From CAZOVB01 sp046541415 (lineage in GTDB: Bacteria > Planctomycetota > Phycisphaerae > SM23-33): 64,000 nucleotides of DNA. Under the pieces are notes generated by a model. That model saw nothing but the letters and a program-made list of their open reading frames with translations, did not search any database and was not told where the DNA came from. Location: positions 1 through 64,000 of the forward strand of contig JBKHDI010000001.1 in NCBI GenBank assembly GCA_046541415.1, in the 5' to 3' direction. The stretch's first letter is position 1. Each line of letters starts with the position of its first letter. Positions 1 to 9,566 of the stretch are shown here, piece after piece. The position numbers were made by a program, and so were the translations under genes.

Positions 1-2
1 TG

Positions 3-2912
3 CACACGATGAAGATGATCCGCCAGTTCTTCCCGCAGTACGCCGGTTGTCGGATCGCGGCGATTTCCCCCTGCATCGCCAAGAGGCGGGAGTTCGACTC
101 CTGCGGCATGGGCGACTACAACGTGACGTTTACAGGCCTGCTGGGACACATCGAGCGGGAGGGGATTGATCTACGCGCCTGGGCGGAGTCGGAATTCGAC
201 GGCCCCCAGCCCGGGCCGGGCACGGGGTTCAGCTCTCCGGGAGGACTGGCCAGGTCGCTGCAGTTCTGGGCCGATCAGCCGCCGGAAAGGATCCGCCGGA
301 TCGAAGGGCCCGGCATGGTGTATGACTACCTGGCGGGCCTGGCCAGGCAGGTGGCCGAGCAGACCGCTCCGGATCTTGTCGACTGCCTGAGTTGCTCCAA
401 GGGCTGCAACGCGGGGCCAGGCACGCGGCTGCAGGACAGGCAACTCGATGCCCTGGAAGCAGCGGTCGATCGGCGGCTTGTCCAGTCGTTTCGGCCGGAA
501 GATGGCGATCCGACAGCGGCAGTCCGAAGGCTGGTTGACCGATACTGGCAACCGGGACTGTACGGCCGGGAGTATGAGGATCGCTCCGCTATCGCGCAGT
601 TGCCCCAGCCGGACAAGCAACAGATCGATCAGGTCTACCTCGACATGCTCAAGGTCGACCAACGCGATGTCCTGAACTGCACCTCGTGCGGATACGGTTC
701 CTGCGAGGCGATGGCCGTGGCGATCTGCCGGGGCCTGAACCGACCGGAGAACTGCAATCATTACCGTGAACTGGCGCTGAGGAACACCCAGCAGCAACTG
801 CAGCGGTACCAGGACCAACTGGAACAGCGCGTCGAGGAGCGGACCAGCGAGCTGAGCCACTCCAACCAGCGACTCAACGAGGAGGTACGCCACCGGAAGC
901 AGACCGAGGGGGCGTTGCGGGACTCGCAACACCAGATGGAAGACATCATCGCCAATCTTCCCGATCCGACCTTCGTGATCAACCTTGACGGGCAGGTCAT
1001 TGCCTGGAACCACGCGATGGAGCATCTGACCGGGGTCCGTGCGGCCGAGATGCTGGGCAGAGGCGAGTATGAATATGCCCTGCCGTTCTACAACCAACGG
1101 CGGCCGATCCTGGTCGACTACGTCCTTCGTCATCAGCCGATGGACGACCTGTCATACCCGAGCCTGAAGTGGGAGGGGCGCACGCTGATCGCTGAGGCAC
1201 AGGTCTGTGACGAGCAGGGCCGGCCCCGGTATCTGTGGGGCAAGGCCCGGGCGCTGTGCAATGCAGCCGGGCAGGTGATCGGGGCGATCGAGACCGTCCG
1301 GGACATCACCTCGATGCGGCTGACCGAGCAGGAGATGGCCCGGGCCCGCCAGGAGGCAGAGCAGGCCAACCGCGCCAAGAGCCAGTTTCTGGCCAACATG
1401 TCCCACGAGATCCGCACGCCGATGAACGGCATATTGGGGATGGCCGAGCTGGCCCTGGCCACCGAACTGACAGACGAACAGCGTGAGTACCTGACGATGG
1501 TCCGCTCGTCGGGCAACTCGCTTCTGGGGCTGATCAACGACATCCTGGACTTCTCCAAGATCGAAGCAGGGCGGCTGGAACTGGCCCGCGAACCGTTCGG
1601 CCTGTATGACTGCCTCACCGCTCCGCTGCGGGCCTTGGGGCTTCAGGCCCACGAGAAGGGCCTGGAACTGCTGGTGCAGATCAGCCCGGCCGTGCCGGCG
1701 GGTCTGGTCGGAGACGAGATGCGACTCGGCCAGGTTCTGGTGAACCTGGTCAGCAACGCGATCAAGTTCACCGACAGCGGCCACGTCCTGCTGAACATCG
1801 ACCGCGTGGGGGGCCATGCCGATCGGGCCGAGCTGCTGTTCGAGGTGCAGGATACAGGTATGGGCATCGAGGCAGACAAGCAGCAGCAGGTCTTCGCCGC
1901 ATTCGACCAGGTCGACGGGTCGGCGGCGCGCAGGTTCCAGGGCACGGGGCTGGGCCTGACGATTTCCGCCCAGTTGGTCGAGCTGATGGGGGGCAAGATA
2001 CAGCTGCAGAGTGCCCCGTCGGCCGGCAGCACGTTCCGCTTCCGGGTCGACTTTCCGCTGCCCGATCCGCCCCTGGATGACCCCAGGACCACTCCGCCGC
2101 TGCCTGCGGGTTCTTCGGTCCTGCTGGCCGTGGAAAGCCAGCTTCTGCGGATGTCGCTGGATGAGTGGCTTCGCTTCTGGGGCCTCCAGCCGGTGATACT
2201 GCAGGACGCACGGCAGATCCGGGATCGGATGATCGCGGCGAGCGGCGACAGGCCGTCCGGGGCCATCATCGCAGCGACATCGCAGCAGGCTGTTTCCGAA
2301 CTGCTGGCCGTGGCGTCCTCCGCGGATCGTTTCAACGGCCCGGTGGTCGTTCTGATTCCGCCGGCGATGCAGTCTGCCCAGCGGCAGCAACTCCGCCAGA
2401 CGGGCGCGACGCAGTTGCTGGCAGTGCCCGTCCTGCCCTGCATGCTGAGATCGGCCCTGGCAGCGGTTCCGGACAGTTGCAACAAACCCGACCTGCCTGC
2501 CAGCGAGTCCGGGCCGGTTCTCGCAGAACTGCGGGTGCTGGTCGCCGAGGACAACCCGATCAACCGGAAGCTGCTGGAGGGCCTCTTGGTCAGGCGGGGG
2601 ATCCGGGTGGACTTCGCCCCGGACGGACGGACCGCCCTGGACTGCATTGACAGGCAGGATTACGACCTGGTGCTGATGGATATTCAGATGCCCGGGATGG
2701 ACGGCCTGGAAGCCACTGCCGAAATCCGCCGGCGCGAGCAAGACACCGGCGGTCACCTTCCGGTCGTGGCCGTTACGGCACACGCCCTGGCAGGCGACCG
2801 CCAGCGACTGCTTTCAGCGGGCATGGATGATCACCTGACCAAGCCCATCCAGCCGGCCGTCCTGGATGCCATCCTCGACCGCTACGCCGAGAAGCACCCC
2901 TTGCCAGGCTGA
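3..2912 (+). CDS. [FeFe]-hydrogenase-like sensory hybrid histidine kinase (5' partial)
   Basis: The reading frame is open to the left edge, so the N-terminus lies outside the window. Residues are numbered from the Met at base 9. Two H-cluster motifs of the [FeFe]-hydrogenase large domain are visible: PCIAKRRE (21-28, C22 and K25) and CLSCSKGCNAGPG (126-138, C129 and C133). A Fes-type [4Fe-4S] motif follows with C224, C227, C232 and C249. Then come a coiled coil (about 255-305), a PAS domain (about 310-437), HisKA with SHEIRTPMNG (about 465-475), HATPase with N and G boxes (about 575-655), a degenerate middle region, and a receiver domain with LMDIQMPG (about 890-897). The H-cluster domain probably senses H2 or redox state and drives phosphorelay. 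Hydrogenase modules linked to histidine kinases are known as putative sensory group C enzymes. The first H-cluster motif and any ferredoxin domains would be upstream. The output partner is not visible here. Confidence 0.85.
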   Translation, partial: HTMKMIRQFFPQYAGCRIAAISPCIAKRREFDSCGMGDYNVTFTGLLGHIEREGIDLRAWAESEFDGPQPGPGTGFSSPGGLARSLQFWADQPPERIRRIEGPGMVYDYLAGLARQVAEQTAPDLVDCLSCSKGCNAGPGTRLQDRQLDALEAAVDRRLVQSFRPEDGDPTAAVRRLVDRYWQPGLYGREYEDRSAIAQLPQPDKQQIDQVYLDMLKVDQRDVLNCTSCGYGSCEAMAVAICRGLNRPENCNHYRELALRNTQQQLQRYQDQLEQRVEERTSELSHSNQRLNEEVRHRKQTEGALRDSQHQMEDIIANLPDPTFVINLDGQVIAWNHAMEHLTGVRAAEMLGRGEYEYALPFYNQRRPILVDYVLRHQPMDDLSYPSLKWEGRTLIAEAQVCDEQGRPRYLWGKARALCNAAGQVIGAIETVRDITSMRLTEQEMARARQEAEQANRAKSQFLANMSHEIRTPMNGILGMAELALATELTDEQREYLTMVRSSGNSLLGLINDILDFSKIEAGRLELAREPFGLYDCLTAPLRALGLQAHEKGLELLVQISPAVPAGLVGDEMRLGQVLVNLVSNAIKFTDSGHVLLNIDRVGGHADRAELLFEVQDTGMGIEADKQQQVFAAFDQVDGSAARRFQGTGLGLTISAQLVELMGGKIQLQSAPSAGSTFRFRVDFPLPDPPLDDPRTTPPLPAGSSVLLAVESQLLRMSLDEWLRFWGLQPVILQDARQIRDRMIAASGDRPSGAIIAATSQQAVSELLAVASSADRFNGPVVVLIPPAMQSAQRQQLRQTGATQLLAVPVLPCMLRSALAAVPDSCNKPDLPASESGPVLAELRVLVAEDNPINRKLLEGLLVRRGIRVDFAPDGRTALDCIDRQDYDLVLMDIQMPGMDGLEATAEIRRREQDTGGHLPVVAVTAHALAGDRQRLLSAGMDDHLTKPIQPAVLDAILDRYAEKHPLPG

Positions 2913-2936
2913 CAGACCCCGGTCAGGACGTCGCTT

Positions 2937-4691
2937 CTACTGCTTCCAGTTTCTAACGGCCTGGCGTGCCTTCTCGCTGGGGCCCTGCCAGGGGCCGGCT
3001 GTCTTCTCCAGCACGATTTTGCCGTCCTTCAGCGACACGGTCTGATCACCGACGATGACTTTATCTCCCAGCATGGTGGGCTTGGGTGTCTTGCCCTTGG
3101 TGAACAGGCGGAAGCTGAGCTTCTGGCCGCCCAGGTCCACCACGGCGTCGGAGTCCTTGACCTGGCCGGTCAGTACGAGCATGGCCTCGGCATCCGACTG
3201 GCCGGAGAAGTCGACCGCCAGAGATCCGCTCGAGGTCTTGACGATCGCCGAACCGTCCTGCATGAGATCAAAGCTCTTGATGTCGCCGGTCAGCTGGCCC
3301 CAGCGATGGTCCTTGCCGAAAGCGGTAATCCAGACCGGGCCGATCTCGTGGCTCTTGGTGTGCTTGCGGGGGCGCTTGGTCAACACGGTGACGACGATGT
3401 CGTCGGCATCCTGCCAGCGGTTGCGGAACATGCAGTAGCCGAACTTGTGATCGACGCTGGCGCGGGGGATGCACTCGGCCGGGTTGACCGGCTCGAGGCC
3501 GACGGGCCAGTTGACAAAGGCCATCACCGATTGGTGCGGGTAGATGCCGATCGTGTCGTACGGCACGTTGTTCTTGATATCGTGGGCCTTGAAGAACTGG
3601 TTGTAGAACCACAGCCAGGCGGCCTTCTGGACGGGGGTGGCCACGGCGAAACCCGTGCCGAAATACGCCCCGCCGCTGATTCCGTCGCGGTCCCAGACAT
3701 TGTGCGGATAGCCGTCGCGCGAGGGGAACTGGGGCTTGCCGTTGTCGACCACCGTGCCGAGCATCCATCGCAGGGAGGTCCACTGGGCGTTAGGCCGGGG
3801 CGTGATGAAGTCCAGCCCCTGCACGTTCCGCCAGGCCTCCAGGGCGGCCAGGAAGATGATGTGGCTGGACATGGTGCCTGTTCCGTCACCTTCCATGAAG
3901 TAGCCGCCGTCGCCGAAGCCTTCGGTCAGGTTGCGGATCATGGACTTGCGGCTGGTCGGCAGGAGCTTCTGGAGTTTGTCGCTGTCGACGCCCGGGTCGT
4001 TGAGGACCGCCAGAAGGGCCATGGCCCCCCCGCCGACCTGCATGCCCCAGTGGTTGCTCCCCGGATGGTGGCGGCTGCCGCGAACCAGCTCTGCCAGCGA
4101 GGCATTGCGGCCCTCGTCGTACTGGGCGATGGCCTGGGCGATTTTCTTGCGGTAGTCGTCGTCCCAGCCGTCGTAGCAGAGGTCGTAGCCGACGGCGTAC
4201 CAGCCCAGGGAGGGACCGGCCCGCAGGGCGCCTGACGGGTTTTTGAAGGAATACCGGTTATCGACCCCGCGCACGCCGGCCAGGGCGGCGTCCATGGCCT
4301 TTCGACCCAGGTCGGCATAGAGTTTCTCGCCGGTGATCTGATAGAGCAGGCCGTAACCGGCTACGTGCGAAATGGTGAACGTACCCTTCGCACCGGGATG
4401 GGCGAAGGACCCCGCATCGGCCGGGGCGTTGCCCATGTCGCCGGGCATGGTCTTGCCGTCCGAACCGTTGAGCACCTCCCGCAGCCGCTGGAGGATCGCC
4501 TTGCCCTCGGGGGTATTGGCCTTGGCCCGCAGGGCAGGCAAGTCGCTCTTGCGGAACAACAGGCGGGGGTGTTCGCCCGGTTGAGGGGGCTTGTGGCCCT
4601 GGATCTCTTCGGGCCAGGGGCCCTCTGCTACGGCTGCAGCGGCCGAAAGGGCCAGCAGCAATGCTGCGACGTTGAGTCTTGTGAGTGTCAT
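2937..4691 (-). CDS. Heparinase II/III-like exported polysaccharide lyase
   Basis: A 584-residue protein. The chosen start at 4691 gives a clear signal peptide (positively charged start, Leu/Ala core, AVAEG cleavage region) and has GGAG about 8 bases upstream. A longer frame to 4892 would place about 67 unlikely residues before the signal. The HPRLLFRKSDLPALRAK block (about 38-55) is typical of the N-terminus of heparinase/alginate-lyase (alpha/alpha)-toroid proteins. His- and Asn-containing SRHHPGSNHWG (about 204-214) and GGYFMEGDGTG (about 262-272) lie where such enzymes have active-site residues. The C-terminus is beta-rich. The likely role is eliminative cleavage of an acidic polysaccharide outside the cytoplasm; the substrate is unknown. 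It starts 26 bases after the PQQ-propeller gene, so the two are probably cotranscribed. Confidence 0.7.
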   Translation of the reverse strand: MTLTRLNVAALLLALSAAAAVAEGPWPEEIQGHKPPQPGEHPRLLFRKSDLPALRAKANTPEGKAILQRLREVLNGSDGKTMPGDMGNAPADAGSFAHPGAKGTFTISHVAGYGLLYQITGEKLYADLGRKAMDAALAGVRGVDNRYSFKNPSGALRAGPSLGWYAVGYDLCYDGWDDDYRKKIAQAIAQYDEGRNASLAELVRGSRHHPGSNHWGMQVGGGAMALLAVLNDPGVDSDKLQKLLPTSRKSMIRNLTEGFGDGGYFMEGDGTGTMSSHIIFLAALEAWRNVQGLDFITPRPNAQWTSLRWMLGTVVDNGKPQFPSRDGYPHNVWDRDGISGGAYFGTGFAVATPVQKAAWLWFYNQFFKAHDIKNNVPYDTIGIYPHQSVMAFVNWPVGLEPVNPAECIPRASVDHKFGYCMFRNRWQDADDIVVTVLTKRPRKHTKSHEIGPVWITAFGKDHRWGQLTGDIKSFDLMQDGSAIVKTSSGSLAVDFSGQSDAEAMLVLTGQVKDSDAVVDLGGQKLSFRLFTKGKTPKPTMLGDKVIVGDQTVSLKDGKIVLEKTAGPWQGPSEKARQAVRNWKQ

Positions 4692-4717
4692 CTTCAATCT
4701 CCAGACAAGGGTTGGTT

Positions 4718-7700
4718 TCAGTCGGATTCCAGACGCTGGAGCAAGGTCTCTGCCCTGCGTCCTTCGGAGGTTTCGGGGATTTCTTCTGCGATACGCTGCA
4801 GCCAAGGTTTTGCCCGCCGGATCTGCCGGATCTGCTCGGCCCGGACAGCGGACGGATCGTCGATCTGGCGGAAATTCAGGCGGACTCTCCATTCCCGGGC
4901 CGCTGAGGCCTGCCCGTTGGCGGCGGGGTACTTCTCGGCCAGTTCATTCGGATTCCCGGCGACCCACGCGCCCAGCGACGTCATGGACCAGCCTTTGGAA
5001 CCGGGCTTGACCCGCACGGCCAGGGTGTGCGAGCCTTTGGTTACCGGCACGGCGAAGCTGTGGGCGTCGAGTTGCAGCGGGTTGCGGCCGTTGCCTTTCT
5101 CCAGTGTCGAGTAGACGGGCTGGCCGTCGACGAACCACTCCATGAACCAGTCAGCCGAGGCGTTGATCACCAGGTGACCGTCTGCCGGGGCTTTGATCTT
5201 TGCCATCGCCCAGGCCGACTGGGACTGCTTGACAGGCCGGGTCTGGACCGAAGAGGCCGGTTTGGGGCTCTGTCCTTCCGGCAGGTCGATCAGGGCGGTA
5301 AAATCGAGCGATCGTCCTATGGCAGCCAGGGGCATCGCCGGGAAGGATCTCGATCCGACCTCCAGCCTGTCGGGCAGCTGCTGGAGCTGCTTGCGGTCCA
5401 GAGCGCCGGCTGCTTCGGGGATCGGGCCGAACACGGTCCACTTATCCGGCCAGTTGATCCCGGAAGCGGCCTTGGCTTGCAGTGCACCGGTAACGGAAAC
5501 CGGGCCCAGGGGCTGGACCGGCTGGAAGCGGGCCGGTTCGACCCGAATCCAGAGCGGGTAGTAACCGGGCAGAAGGTCGACCGGCTGGCCCGGGGCGAGG
5601 CCTTGGCCGGCCAGGAAGACCGCCACGCCCGGTGCATCCATGGTCGAGTAGATCAGCCGTCTGCTGTCGTTGTGCAGGACGGTTCCCATCAGATACGCCT
5701 GGCGCGGGTCGTCGGACAGGCCATCCAGGTCGATCCTGGCCTCGGTCCGCCGGACCTGCCAGTCGTCCAGCCGAGAGTCGTTGTGGAAACTGGTCTTCCA
5801 GTAAATCCGCTCCGGCTGCAGCGCCGAGAGCCTGCGGGAGACCCCGTCGACGACGATGGGCTGTCCCACAGCGCCGACGGGGGAATCCGGCGGCGTGGCC
5901 GAGATGCCGAACGGGCCCGCGGTCGCCCATCGGACCAGGTCCCGGCCGGGCTGGAGCTGAGTGATCGGCACGAGGCCGGGCGGCTTCTCCGCGAGCGGCT
6001 CGGGCTTCAGGGCAGTCCTGTCGTCCGGCGAGTCTTCGTAGATCCGTTCGAGGATCGTCCTGGCCGCAGCCGTCAGACTCTGCTTGGCGCCGGCAGGGCC
6101 TTCGGCGATCCGATGGATGGTATCTCCGCAGCGCAGCAGCAGGTCGTTATCGATGGCCACGGGCCCGTCGCTGTAGCCGGAAGTGGGGTTGCGGGCCAGC
6201 AGGACCGCCTGCTCTGCGGAGACATCGACCACGGTGACGTGCCGCTGCTGGGGCGTCCCGCCGGTGTGCGGGCCGCCGCGGTCGTCCGGCAGGTAGAGCA
6301 GACCACCGATCTTCACCGGCTTGCGGGCACGATTGGTGTGTCGGATCGCCGGCTTGATCCAGTCGATCCGTCTGCCGGAGGCGGCATCGAAGACGTCCAA
6401 CTGCAGGCTGTAGGCCGGCGAGTGTTTGGCGTGCTCCCAGACGCGACGCCAGACGTAGTATCGCTGCCGGTCAGCTGTGCCTTCGTTGGGCCCGCCGGCG
6501 ACGTACGCGTGCATCCGATCGGCGGCAAAGAGGTGCTTGCAGCCCACACCGGCCGGGGACAACCAGAGCTCGGCACCGGCCCGGCCACCTTCCCAGGCCG
6601 AGTACAGACGATTGCCCGCCGACGTGGCCGAAAGCCAGTCCCAGTAGCCCATAGCGATCCGGTCGCGCAGGATTCTGCCGTCTGCCGGATCGACCGCCTG
6701 GGCCGTCCGCGTAACCAGCACGCCCTTGGACCGGCCGGGCGATCGGGGCAGATCGAGCAGCAGCGGGGCCCCGGCATAGCGACCGACCAGCGGCTGGGCC
6801 CAGAGGACCTTACCGTCGGCGCCTACGGCCATCATTCCATGGTGGCCCGACCGGGCCTCCTGCAGTCGTCGCAGCGTGTCATTCTCCGAGCGGCCGTAGT
6901 TATGTCCCGACCGGACGGTCTTGCGGCTCTGCAGGTCCAGATCGCGATCGGCCAGCCCGTTCTGGCGGGCCCAGGCATCGGTGGCGATGCCCTCGACGAT
7001 AATTCGGTTGTCCACCAGCCGGATCGAAGCGTCCGGCATGTGAGTGCGGAGGCTCCAGAGCTGTTTGCCGGATGCATCGAAACAGGCCAGCAGACCTGTC
7101 GGGACATGCACGATCGCACGTTGGCCGTCCCAGAGAGGGGGGGTAATCGTCCCGGCAGAGCGGACGAACTCCCGGCCGAGATGCTGCTCGATCAACGCCT
7201 TGCGATCTTCGGAGCCGGCCTGCTGGAAGGCCTTGGCGACCTGCTCGCCCAACAGATCCGCAACGTCTGCTTTGCTGCGCCAGAGCTCCCGGCCGGTGGC
7301 GGCGTCCAGGCAGACCAGCCAGTGAGGCCTGGCGGAGATCAAAATTCTGTTTCCGATCGGCAGGGGCTGACCGGCAGCTTGCTCGATGCTCTGGCTCCAG
7401 GCGACATTGGTCCGGCTGTCGATGTCCCAGAAATACGGGGGCCGGGGCGATTGGGGCTTGTCATCCCGGGCTGCGAGGGGCGTTGCCGGCTTGTCGGCGG
7501 AGAGGGAACTGCCGCCGATGCAGACCGAGAGTTTCAGGAAGCTCTCGGCCCGGTCATCGCGGACCATCACCAGCAGTTCGTTGGGACCTTTGGACAAGGG
7601 CACGGCCACGACGCGCGGGCCTGGCTGGTTGAAGCTCCGCTGCACGGGCGCCGGCGGCATGGCCAGCCTGCCATTGACCCAAAGAGTCGCTTCATCGCGG

Positions 7701-9424
7701 CTTTCCATGGCCAGCCAGACGGTCTGGTTTTGGGGGCTTTGCAGCACGGTCCGGGCCATCCACGAGCTGTCCTGGCGGCCCGGCTGACCTGTCGGCTTGC
7801 CCTTCTTGTCCCAGCTCCAGCAGGGGGGCTGGAGAACGCCCCAGCCCGATGCAGGCTGCTCCTGCCAGCGGATCTGCTCGGGACCGCGGTAGTTGTCGCC
7901 CAGTTGGTCGGCCTCTGCCGGAACCGCTGCCGCCGAAGCGGGCACGATATCGGGCAGGCAGCTGACCGGACCGGGCAGGGAAGGCTTCTGGGCCAAGGGA
8001 CCGAGAATCTGCCAGTTGCGGATGAAGCGCCACTGCTGGGGACCATCGGCCGCCACTGCATCCGGCAGGGATGGGCCCTCCAGCGCAACAGGCCCGAAGA
8101 AAGGCCCGAAGTGCGGGTTGTCGGCCGTTACGACGGCGGGCGCGTCGGAATCTGTCAACGCCCATCGGGTCAGGCGGGCCACGTAGGCCGTTTCCTGCTC
8201 TTCGGTGTCGGCGGGGAATTGCGGCCAGGGCCTGCGGCAGGCCTCCAGGGCCTCGGGCAGGCAGCGGACGGGGCTGTCCAGGACCATTTGCACAGCGCGG
8301 ATCTGGTTGTAGAGCACTGTCGCCTGGCGGGCGGGGGGGCCTTGCGGTTCGGCCAGCCAGTCCGAAGGATCGGATGCGGCCGGAAGCAGACCGCCTTCCA
8401 GTTCCATGACACGATCACCCAGTGGTCCGGTCGAACCGGCCTTGCCCTGCAGTGCGGTCAGGACCGCACCGCGGACTTGCGACGAGAAGTCGGCAGGCCC
8501 TTGGCGGGTGGGGCGCGTGCCTGTCTTGTTCTGCCCGACGATTTTTGCGTACCCGCCCTCGGAGACCGTGGCCGAACAGGTCCCGCTGACCCGGCCGTCC
8601 CGGATCGCAAGGTCCATTTCATAGACCGCGTACCAGGTTTGCTTGGGGAACCAGGCGTCGGGGTTCAGCTGGACCCGGAGTTGTCCGGTCAGCCTGCCGT
8701 CCTTGATCCGCAGGCCGGATGCATCGGCGCGGTGGACGCCGGCGTTCCAGGTCGGCGCGGTAACGCGGGTGTCCTGCCAGGGCCCGGCGGGCAGTGTCGT
8801 GGTCAGGACCAGAGGCCTGGAATCGATTCCGTCCTCGATTCGCAGGTGGACCCGATGGATGTCCTTCTGCAGTTGTGCGTCGATGCGGAACTGCTGGGTT
8901 CGCGGCACGGTCCGGGGGCCGAGGTACCACTGGTCCAGCAGGGACCATCGCCCGTCGGTGGTGTACAGGTGGCGTCCGCCGGGGGCCATGCGCCGGTCTC
9001 GCAGCAGGTCCAGGCGAACCTGCAACGACCCGGTACCGGACAGGAGGCCATTATTCCATTGCAGGGAATCGGCCTGGACAGGGTAGTGGAATTTGTCGCG
9101 CTGGATGCTCTGGCCCCCGTCGCGATAGAGAAAGCTGAACTTCTCCTTCTGCGTTTCCTGTCGCCACCAGGGGATCGCTGCTGTGCCGGCTAGGATTTTG
9201 CCCGCCTGGAGGGGCAGTTGCAGTTGCACGGCAAAGCCTTCGGCAGCAAGGGGCAGGTGCAGTTGAAGGACTCCATCACCGGCAGACCGCCCATCGGCCA
9301 GGCGTTTGACCAGAGCGTCACGTTTGGCTCGGAGCCTGGCCAGATCATCTGCCGACTGTCCCTGCAGCGGGCCTGTGATCAGAACCACGGTCAGGATGAG
9401 CAAGAGAATCGTCCGCACCCGCAT
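4718..9424 (-). CDS. Giant exported PQQ-like beta-propeller protein
   Basis: A 1568-residue secreted protein. Start 9424 is chosen because MRVRTILLLILTVVLITG is a signal peptide and AAGGA precedes it by about 8 bases; a longer frame runs to 9511. The N-terminal 600 residues are beta-rich. A lectin-like segment with LWVNGRLAMPP near 580 resembles the jelly-roll modules found beside PQQ domains. Residues about 665-1120 form a PQQ-type propeller (LVCLDAATGRELWRS, GKQLWSLR, GKVLWAQP). The C-terminal 200 residues contain a second jelly-roll-like module (WFMEWFVDGQPVYST near 1410). It ends with an Arg-rich tail. Planctomycetes encode many such proteins of unknown role; an assembly or extracellular binding function is possible. 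No catalytic residues were recognised. Likely cotranscribed with the downstream heparinase-like gene. Confidence 0.7.
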   Translation of the reverse strand: MRVRTILLLILTVVLITGPLQGQSADDLARLRAKRDALVKRLADGRSAGDGVLQLHLPLAAEGFAVQLQLPLQAGKILAGTAAIPWWRQETQKEKFSFLYRDGGQSIQRDKFHYPVQADSLQWNNGLLSGTGSLQVRLDLLRDRRMAPGGRHLYTTDGRWSLLDQWYLGPRTVPRTQQFRIDAQLQKDIHRVHLRIEDGIDSRPLVLTTTLPAGPWQDTRVTAPTWNAGVHRADASGLRIKDGRLTGQLRVQLNPDAWFPKQTWYAVYEMDLAIRDGRVSGTCSATVSEGGYAKIVGQNKTGTRPTRQGPADFSSQVRGAVLTALQGKAGSTGPLGDRVMELEGGLLPAASDPSDWLAEPQGPPARQATVLYNQIRAVQMVLDSPVRCLPEALEACRRPWPQFPADTEEQETAYVARLTRWALTDSDAPAVVTADNPHFGPFFGPVALEGPSLPDAVAADGPQQWRFIRNWQILGPLAQKPSLPGPVSCLPDIVPASAAAVPAEADQLGDNYRGPEQIRWQEQPASGWGVLQPPCWSWDKKGKPTGQPGRQDSSWMARTVLQSPQNQTVWLAMESRDEATLWVNGRLAMPPAPVQRSFNQPGPRVVAVPLSKGPNELLVMVRDDRAESFLKLSVCIGGSSLSADKPATPLAARDDKPQSPRPPYFWDIDSRTNVAWSQSIEQAAGQPLPIGNRILISARPHWLVCLDAATGRELWRSKADVADLLGEQVAKAFQQAGSEDRKALIEQHLGREFVRSAGTITPPLWDGQRAIVHVPTGLLACFDASGKQLWSLRTHMPDASIRLVDNRIIVEGIATDAWARQNGLADRDLDLQSRKTVRSGHNYGRSENDTLRRLQEARSGHHGMMAVGADGKVLWAQPLVGRYAGAPLLLDLPRSPGRSKGVLVTRTAQAVDPADGRILRDRIAMGYWDWLSATSAGNRLYSAWEGGRAGAELWLSPAGVGCKHLFAADRMHAYVAGGPNEGTADRQRYYVWRRVWEHAKHSPAYSLQLDVFDAASGRRIDWIKPAIRHTNRARKPVKIGGLLYLPDDRGGPHTGGTPQQRHVTVVDVSAEQAVLLARNPTSGYSDGPVAIDNDLLLRCGDTIHRIAEGPAGAKQSLTAAARTILERIYEDSPDDRTALKPEPLAEKPPGLVPITQLQPGRDLVRWATAGPFGISATPPDSPVGAVGQPIVVDGVSRRLSALQPERIYWKTSFHNDSRLDDWQVRRTEARIDLDGLSDDPRQAYLMGTVLHNDSRRLIYSTMDAPGVAVFLAGQGLAPGQPVDLLPGYYPLWIRVEPARFQPVQPLGPVSVTGALQAKAASGINWPDKWTVFGPIPEAAGALDRKQLQQLPDRLEVGSRSFPAMPLAAIGRSLDFTALIDLPEGQSPKPASSVQTRPVKQSQSAWAMAKIKAPADGHLVINASADWFMEWFVDGQPVYSTLEKGNGRNPLQLDAHSFAVPVTKGSHTLAVRVKPGSKGWSMTSLGAWVAGNPNELAEKYPAANGQASAAREWRVRLNFRQIDDPSAVRAEQIRQIRRAKPWLQRIAEEIPETSEGRRAETLLQRLESD

Positions 9425-9494
9425 TTCCCGGTCCTTTCTCATAAACTGCCCGGGCGCACAACAAGCCCTTTGTGCCCGCCCGAGAGCGAATCTC

Positions 9495-9510
9495 TGGCGT
9501 TTAAACGCCA
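9495..9510. promoter_or_regulatory. Perfect 16-base palindrome upstream of the PQQ gene
   Basis: TGGCGTTTAAACGCCA reads the same on both strands. It lies 71-86 bases before the start of the minus-strand PQQ-propeller gene, in the 142-base gap after the MBL-fold gene. It could be an operator or a short RNA hairpin. A second small inverted repeat (CGGTC/GACCG) lies just beside it at about 9514-9529. Confidence 0.35.
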
Positions 9511-9566
9511 CCTCGGTCCGGGAAGACCGGCCAAAGTTGCGGAAATCGCAAACCGCGATGGCTCAA

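Noticed and set aside
5027..9193. A 1388-codon open frame on the plus strand
   Set aside because: It lies fully antisense to the PQQ-propeller gene, has no domain or ribosome site, and is a by-product of GC-rich codon use.
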